From Pseudomonadota bacterium (GTDB taxonomy: Bacteria > Pseudomonadota > Gammaproteobacteria > Burkholderiales > Thiobacillaceae): a stretch of DNA of 11,024 bases. The notes beneath the pieces are model-generated. The model made no database searches. It saw nothing but the letters and a program-made list of their open reading frames with translations, and was not told the DNA's origin. How positions within the stretch are numbered: the stretch's first letter is position 1; each line of letters begins with the position of its first letter. The translations under genes were made by a program, and so were the position numbers. Of the stretch, positions 6,601 through 11,024 are shown one piece after another. The stretch is taken from assembly GCA_021802595.1 (NCBI GenBank), contig JAJZRT010000069.1:1-11024 (forward strand), written 5' to 3'.

Positions 6601-9600
6601 ATGGTGCCAAGCCTGAAACTGGATCTCGATGGGTTCCGTTATGAGGATGTTTACCGGGCGGAGCGGCTCCCCGTCCTGGACGCGTTGTTCGAGGACTGGC
6701 TCGCAGCGCGCGACGCATTGCTGGACGCCCGCTATCGCGACTACCGGAATGGCTGCGCACTGGCCGGGCCGGACGAGTCGAGACTGCTGATAGCGATCGC
6801 GCGCGAGATGGAGGACTTTCTGGTGGCGGCGTTCGGGATCGGCGCGCCACGCGACAGCCTGCGCGCACAGCAGGATCGGGAAGCGACGATCCATGCGTTC
6901 AAGAGCGAGTTCGTGAAACGCCGCATCCGCAAGAAGCGGAGCGGGCCTGGACGCGAACTTGCCGAGCTCGACGCACTGCTCCCGACGGCGCCGGATGACG
7001 ATCGCGAATGGTGCATTGCGAGATTCTGGGCGGATGCGTCGCAGCGTGGCAACGAGGTCGATCTGGCGCTGCTCGAGGAATGGCTGCATGCGGCGTGCCA
7101 CACCGAGGCCGGGCGTGCGGCCACGTCGGGCTGGGTCAGCCTGAAGCTGCCGGGCGCGACGGATTACTTCAGGCTGGTGCCGGTTGCTGTGGCCGATAGT
7201 ATCGGCGGTGGCCGTGTGGAAGGCGCATTGGGCCTGCGCCGGCGCGACGGGTTCGATCTCACCGACAACCGACCGGGTCTGCGCGCAACCATGGACCAGG
7301 TGCACTACTGCGTCTATTGCCACGAGCATTCCGGCGATTTCTGCTCGCGGGGATTTCCGGCCAAGGAAGGTGAGGGGTTCCGCGCCAACCCGCTGAACGT
7401 GTCGCTCAACGGCTGTCCGCTCGAGGAGCGCATCTCGGAAGCGCACAGCCTGAAACGGGACGGCTACACGCTCGGCGCGCTGGCGATGATCATGCTGGAC
7501 AATCCGCTGCTGCCGGCCACCGGCCATCGCATCTGCAACGACTGCATGAAGAGCTGCATCTACCAGAAGCAGGATGCGGTGAACATTCCCGAGATCGAAA
7601 CCCGCATCCTGACCGATGTGCTGGGGTGGCGCTGGGGATTCGAGCTCTATTTCCTGCTGACGCAGTGGAACCCGCTCAACCGTGCGCGGCCCTACCGACT
7701 CCCCTATAACGGCCGCAACACGCTGTGCGTGGGGGCCGGGCCGGCTGGATTCAACCTCGCCCACCATTTGCTGCAGGAGGGGTTCGGCGTGGTGCTCGTG
7801 GATGGCCTCAAGATCGAACCCTTGCCAGCGGAACTGCTCGATGCCGACGGACGGCCGACCCGTCCGGTGGAGAATGTCAGCGAACTCTATCAGCCGCTGG
7901 ATACGCGCACCATGTCCGGGTTCGGCGGCGTCGCCGAGTATGGCATCACGGTGCGCTGGGACAAGAATTTCCTGACGCTGATCCGCCTGGTGCTCGAGCG
8001 CCAGCCCGCGTTCCGCGTCTTTGGCGGCATCCGGCTGGGCGGGACGATCAAGCTGGAGGACATGCCGGATCTCGGCTTCGATCATGTGACCCTGGCGACC
8101 GGGGCCGGGCGGCCTACCGTGCTGCCGGTCCGCAACAATATGGCGCGGGGCATGCGCCAGGCGAGCGATTTCCTGATGGCGCTGCAACTCACCGGCGCGG
8201 CCAAGCGCGACAGCCTGGCCAACCTGCAGGTCCGCCTGCCGGCGGTGGTGATCGGCGGCGGGCTGACCGCCATCGATACCGCCACCGAAGTGCAGGCCTA
8301 CTACATCCGCCAGGTGGAAAAAGTGCTGACGCGCTGGGAGGCAGTCGGGCGCGACCATGACGGCCTGTTCGACGAATACGAGCGCGGCGTGCTGGATGCG
8401 TTTCTCGATCATGGCCGGGCCGTTCGCGCAGAGCGCGAACGTGCGCAGGCGTCGGGCGAACTGCCCGACTTCACGCCGCTGATCCGCGCCTGGGGGGGCG
8501 TGACCGTCGTCTACCGGCGCGCCCTGTCCGATTCGCCCGCCTACCTGCGCAACCACGAAGAGATCATCAAGGCGCTGGAGGAGGGGATCTACTACGCCGA
8601 GCGTCTGGAACCCGCGGAGGCGGTGCTCGACGCGCACGGGCATGTGCAGCAACTCCGCTGTGTCAGCAGCGAAAGCGGCGAGACTGTTGCGTTGCCGGCG
8701 CGCGCCGTGCTGGTCGCGGCCGGCAGCATCCCCAATACCGTCTATGAACGCGAGCATCCGGGCAGCTTCGAGATGGACGGCAAGTATTTCGCGTCCTACC
8801 GTATCGATGAAAACGGGGACATGGTCCGGGTGCCGGCGGATGGGCATTGCAAAGGTCAGCAGCCCGGCTTCTTTACGTCATACCAGGCGGGGGATCTGCG
8901 CGTCTCCTTCGTGGGCGATACGCACCCCTGGTACCACGGCAGCGTGGTGCGGGCGATGGCTTCGGCCAAACATGCGGCGCGCGACATCACGAAGCTGCTG
9001 CTGAGTCACGTTTCTACGCGGCTGGCTGAACAGGGCCCGGGCGCTTTCGATGCATTCGCGTCGGCGCTGGATATCGCTCTGCGTCCGGTGGTGGTGGCGG
9101 TGGAGCGCCTCGCCCCGCATCTCACCAGCCTGACGGTTCGGGCTCCGCAGGCGACCCGGCACTGGCTGCCGGGCCAGGTGTACCGGCTGCAGAATTTCGA
9201 GCGGCATGCACTGCAGGTGGCGGGCCAGACGCTGGCGATGGAAGGGATGGCCATCGACGGCGTGCACGTGGACAAGGCCCGTGGCGAGGTGCAACTGCTC
9301 ATCAATACGGTGGGCGTGTCGAGCAGGATCGCATCCTCGCTCAAGCCGGGTGACCGGGTGGTGCTGATGGGACCGACGGGGACCGGTTTGCCGGTCCCGG
9401 AAAACGCGACCCTGACGGTGGCGGGCGGGCACTCGGCCGTGACCAGCACGGTAGATGGCGCTGCGATGTGGCGCGCCGCGGGTAACCGCGTGGTGTTCAT
9501 CGGGCATTTTCGCAATGCCGAGCGGGCGCGCGCCGTGCAGCGCGTCATCGAGATCCTGACGGACCAGGCGATCTGGGTGCTGGACGAGGGGCCGTCCCTC

Positions 9601-10098
9601 AAGCTCAGGCGGCAGCAGGATGCCTGCTTCGTTCACGGCCTGGCGGACTTCCTGCAATCCTGCGGCGAGATGGAGGCGCCCTTTGCCGAATGGGTGCGCC
9701 GGACTGACCAGCTCATCCTGTCGGACCATCCTGCGGCAATGGACACCTTCAGGAAAGCGCTGCGCGCCGGGCTCGAGCCCTATCTGAAACCGGGCTTCAA
9801 CGCGATTGCAGCAGTCAACAGTCCGATGCAATGCATGATGAAGGAAGTGTGCGCCCAGTGTCTCTGCAGGCATGTGGACAGTGCCACAGGCGAACCTTCC
9901 AAATTCGTGTTTTCCTGTTTCAACCAGCATCAACCGCTGTTCGAGCTCGATTTCGAGAACCTGCAGGCGCGCCAGGGGCAAAACAGCGTCCAGGAAAAAA
10001 TCGCCAACCTGTGGTTCGCCCATCTTGTCGATGGCGGGCAGGGCGTCCAGCCAGCCTTGATGCAGCGCCAATATGGGCAGGCAAAGGCGGCACCTTGA
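6601..10098 (+). CDS. Fused NfnB/GltD-like and NfnA/PyrK-like iron-sulfur flavoprotein
   Basis: A 1165-residue cytoplasmic oxidoreductase. Residues 1 to about 230 are a helical, charged region I do not recognise. Residues about 235-330 are a GltD/DPYD-type iron-sulfur domain with C237-x2-C240, C248, C272-P, C312-x2-C315 and C319. An FAD Rossmann motif GAGPAG is at 378-383. A second nucleotide-binding motif, GGGLTAID, starts at 552, and VAAGSIPNT lies near 705-713. About 60 extra, mostly helical residues follow the second motif compared with GltD. From about residue 825 a ferredoxin-reductase-like domain follows (WLPGQVYRLQNF, GDRVVLMGPTGTGLPVP, LTVAGGHS), then cysteines C1078, C1084, C1087, C1089 and C1106 at the position of the PyrK/SudB [2Fe-2S] cluster. 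Known relatives of the two halves (NfnAB, SudAB) are two separate subunits and link NAD(P)H to ferredoxin. ATG 6601 has GGAAAGGA upstream. Electron bifurcation is inference. Confidence 0.85.
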   Translation: MVPSLKLDLDGFRYEDVYRAERLPVLDALFEDWLAARDALLDARYRDYRNGCALAGPDESRLLIAIAREMEDFLVAAFGIGAPRDSLRAQQDREATIHAFKSEFVKRRIRKKRSGPGRELAELDALLPTAPDDDREWCIARFWADASQRGNEVDLALLEEWLHAACHTEAGRAATSGWVSLKLPGATDYFRLVPVAVADSIGGGRVEGALGLRRRDGFDLTDNRPGLRATMDQVHYCVYCHEHSGDFCSRGFPAKEGEGFRANPLNVSLNGCPLEERISEAHSLKRDGYTLGALAMIMLDNPLLPATGHRICNDCMKSCIYQKQDAVNIPEIETRILTDVLGWRWGFELYFLLTQWNPLNRARPYRLPYNGRNTLCVGAGPAGFNLAHHLLQEGFGVVLVDGLKIEPLPAELLDADGRPTRPVENVSELYQPLDTRTMSGFGGVAEYGITVRWDKNFLTLIRLVLERQPAFRVFGGIRLGGTIKLEDMPDLGFDHVTLATGAGRPTVLPVRNNMARGMRQASDFLMALQLTGAAKRDSLANLQVRLPAVVIGGGLTAIDTATEVQAYYIRQVEKVLTRWEAVGRDHDGLFDEYERGVLDAFLDHGRAVRAERERAQASGELPDFTPLIRAWGGVTVVYRRALSDSPAYLRNHEEIIKALEEGIYYAERLEPAEAVLDAHGHVQQLRCVSSESGETVALPARAVLVAAGSIPNTVYEREHPGSFEMDGKYFASYRIDENGDMVRVPADGHCKGQQPGFFTSYQAGDLRVSFVGDTHPWYHGSVVRAMASAKHAARDITKLLLSHVSTRLAEQGPGAFDAFASALDIALRPVVVAVERLAPHLTSLTVRAPQATRHWLPGQVYRLQNFERHALQVAGQTLAMEGMAIDGVHVDKARGEVQLLINTVGVSSRIASSLKPGDRVVLMGPTGTGLPVPENATLTVAGGHSAVTSTVDGAAMWRAAGNRVVFIGHFRNAERARAVQRVIEILTDQAIWVLDEGPSLKLRRQQDACFVHGLADFLQSCGEMEAPFAEWVRRTDQLILSDHPAAMDTFRKALRAGLEPYLKPGFNAIAAVNSPMQCMMKEVCAQCLCRHVDSATGEPSKFVFSCFNQHQPLFELDFENLQARQGQNSVQEKIANLWFAHLVDGGQGVQPALMQRQYGQAKAAP

Positions 10099-10145
10099 AG
10101 ATGCGTCCTATCGTCTGCGCCGGGCCATGGCCGCCGCGCGCTGGG
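10099..10145. other. Short gap between convergent genes
   Basis: 47 bases between the stop of the large oxidoreductase gene and the stop of the minus-strand DCC-family gene. It is GC-rich with no T-run, and I see no convincing terminator hairpin. Confidence 0.5.
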
Positions 10146-10559
10146 TCAAACCCTGGCCTGACGCACTTCGCGGTCGATCGGCAGCGGACACGCCGTCGCA
10201 TTCCGGCGCCACACCGGGCGTATCTTCAGGAATCCCCGGAGGCATCCTTCCAGCAAATGGGCGCTGCCCGTTTGCGCAGCGATGCGACCGGCCAGGCGAA
10301 ACACCGGCAGTGCCCGCCAAAGCGCCGCAAACGCGCGGGCACCCGACATCAGCCGACCATCCGGGCCACGCGCATGCAGGCTTGCATAAGCTGCTTCACG
10401 ACTCAAATCCGCCCCCAGTTCGCTGTCATCCCATGAAGCCAGGCTGGCCCAACGTATGGATTCGGCACCACGCCGGCGCATAGAAGCCGATATCGCGCGT
10501 GCAGACCGGGCAACCGCCGTCGCAATACGCGCGGCGTTGCGGGGAGGTGTGGGCGTCAT
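10146..10559 (-). pseudogene. DCC-family (DUF393) thiol-disulfide oxidoreductase, CxxC segment out of frame
   Basis: The minus-strand frame is open for 137 residues, about the usual length of DUF393/DCC proteins. It shows family features after residue 27: RRRGAESIRWASLASWDD, HARGPDGRLMSGARAFAALW and a closing FLKIRPVWRR. The family needs an N-terminal YxDGxCPxC motif; in this frame residues 12-26 read IATAVARSARAISAS instead. The missing motif is present in another minus-strand frame over the same bases, reading YCDGGCPVCTRDIGFY. One base lost near 10527-10529 and one gained near 10479 would explain this. Correcting both gives MTPTPPRNAAR, then the motif, then RRRGAES. As written, the protein would be made full length but lack its active-site cysteines. 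Either it is a damaged gene or the sequence has two compensating errors. ATG 10559 fits the family's short N-terminus. Confidence 0.7.
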
Positions 10560-10701
10560 AGTGCAGGTCGCTGAAAGACCGGAATCCCGCGTATGATGCC
10601 CTTCGTATTGCGTGGAAAACGAGCAGGATTTCCCATCATTGGCTGCCCTGCCGGGTCGAGTGCCGATTTGCCACCTTGCACATCCTCAAATAGGAGATTG
10701 C
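10560..10701. promoter_or_regulatory. Divergent intergenic region before the cytochrome b561 gene
   Basis: 142 bases between two divergent genes, so it should hold a promoter for each. I find no convincing sigma-70 -35/-10 pair, no sigma-54 element and no clear operator. The only firm signal is TAGGAG at 10691-10696, six bases before the b561 ATG, which serves as its ribosome-binding site. Confidence 0.5.
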
Positions 10702-11024
10702 ATGACTTCTGCTATGCGTTATTCCACCCCCGCCATTGTGCTGCACTGGCTGGTGGCCCTGCTGATCTTCGTGGCGTTTCCGCTCGGCCTGTACATGGCC
10801 GACCTGCCCTTGTCGCCCGAGAAGCTCAAGCTCTTCAGCTACCACAAATGGATTGGCGTCACCGTGTTCATGCTGGCAGGACTGCGCGTGGTATGGCGGC
10901 TGACGCACCAGCCGCCGGCGCTGCCCGACAGCGTGGCCGGCTGGCAGCGCCGCGCCAGCGCCATCGTGCATGGCCTGCTGTACCTGCTGATCCTGCTGAT
11001 ACCCGTATCGGGCTGGCTCATGAG
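10702..11024 (+). CDS. Cytochrome b561 (CybB-like), 3'-partial
   Basis: The first 107 residues of a b-type dihaem membrane cytochrome, which passes electrons in the inner membrane, often with quinol. Visible parts are the first membrane helix with LHW (H15; TPAIVLHWLVALLIFVAF), the second region YHKWIGVTVFMLAGLRVVWR with the next haem-ligand histidine, and the third, VHGLLYLLILLIPVSGWLM, cut off by the window edge. The short N-terminus MTSAMRYSTP and the RLTHQPPALP loop are typical of bacterial b561. ATG 10702 has TAGGAG six bases upstream. It probably belongs to the next transcription unit (such genes often precede a YceI-like gene, which is outside the window) and has no clear link to the redox cluster. 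Confidence 0.93.
   Translation, partial: MTSAMRYSTPAIVLHWLVALLIFVAFPLGLYMADLPLSPEKLKLFSYHKWIGVTVFMLAGLRVVWRLTHQPPALPDSVAGWQRRASAIVHGLLYLLILLIPVSGWLM

Noticed and set aside
6565..8847. Long minus-strand open frame (760 codons) opposite the large oxidoreductase gene
   Set aside because: It is antisense to a gene with clear motifs and has low-complexity, Arg/His/Gln-rich composition with no recognisable domain; such frames are common in GC-rich genomes.
9831..10436. Plus-strand open frame of 201 codons over the end of the oxidoreductase gene and the DCC gene
   Set aside because: It overlaps the iron-sulfur end of the oxidoreductase and the opposite strand of a recognisable family; no domain or convincing start.

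Overview
The window is GC-rich and gene-dense, and looks chromosomal and proteobacterial. Codon use, the 7Fe ferredoxin, the SsuABC/TauABC-type importer and the cytochrome b561 and DCC-family genes fit a respiratory betaproteobacterium; a Rhodocyclales-like organism (Azoarcus/Thauera type) is a guess from overall character, not a proof. I see no rRNA, tRNA, CRISPR array, insertion sequence or phage gene. All genes lie on the + strand except one disturbed DCC-family gene near the right end.

Layout. (1) 1-3052 is a tight four-gene redox operon: an AprA/fumarate-reductase-like flavoprotein (5' end outside the window), a 77-residue AprB-like two-cluster ferredoxin, a HEAT-repeat protein built of about ten repeats, and a 7Fe Azotobacter-FdI-type ferredoxin. 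In three consecutive junctions the stop codon is part of, or touches, the next Shine-Dalgarno sequence. (2) 3053-3236 is a regulatory gap with a full match to a sigma-54 -24/-12 promoter and an inverted repeat upstream that could be an activator site. (3) 3237-6523 is an ABC importer (binding protein, permease, ATPase) of the nitrate/sulfonate/taurine type. Its binding protein carries an extra C-terminal domain resembling NosL/YHS metal-binding proteins. The operon ends in a very long hairpin at 6511-6564. (4) 6601-10098 is a single 1165-residue iron-sulfur flavoprotein that joins a GltD/NfnB-like half to a PyrK/SudB/NfnA-like half, behind an N-terminal region of about 230 residues that I do not recognise. 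(5) 10146-10559, minus strand, is a DCC/DUF393 thiol-disulfide oxidoreductase gene whose CxxC segment is out of frame. (6) 10702 onward is the start of a cytochrome b561 gene.

How the parts may work together (inference): the importer brings in a small oxyanion or organosulfur-like compound under sigma-54 control. The AprA/AprB-like pair performs a two-electron redox step on it or on a product of it. The ferredoxins and the fused NfnBA-like protein link that step to pyridine nucleotides. The HEAT protein may be a scaffold or assembly factor. The substrate cannot be read from the sequence. The AprA resemblance and the TauA/SsuA-type importer point weakly towards sulfur chemistry.
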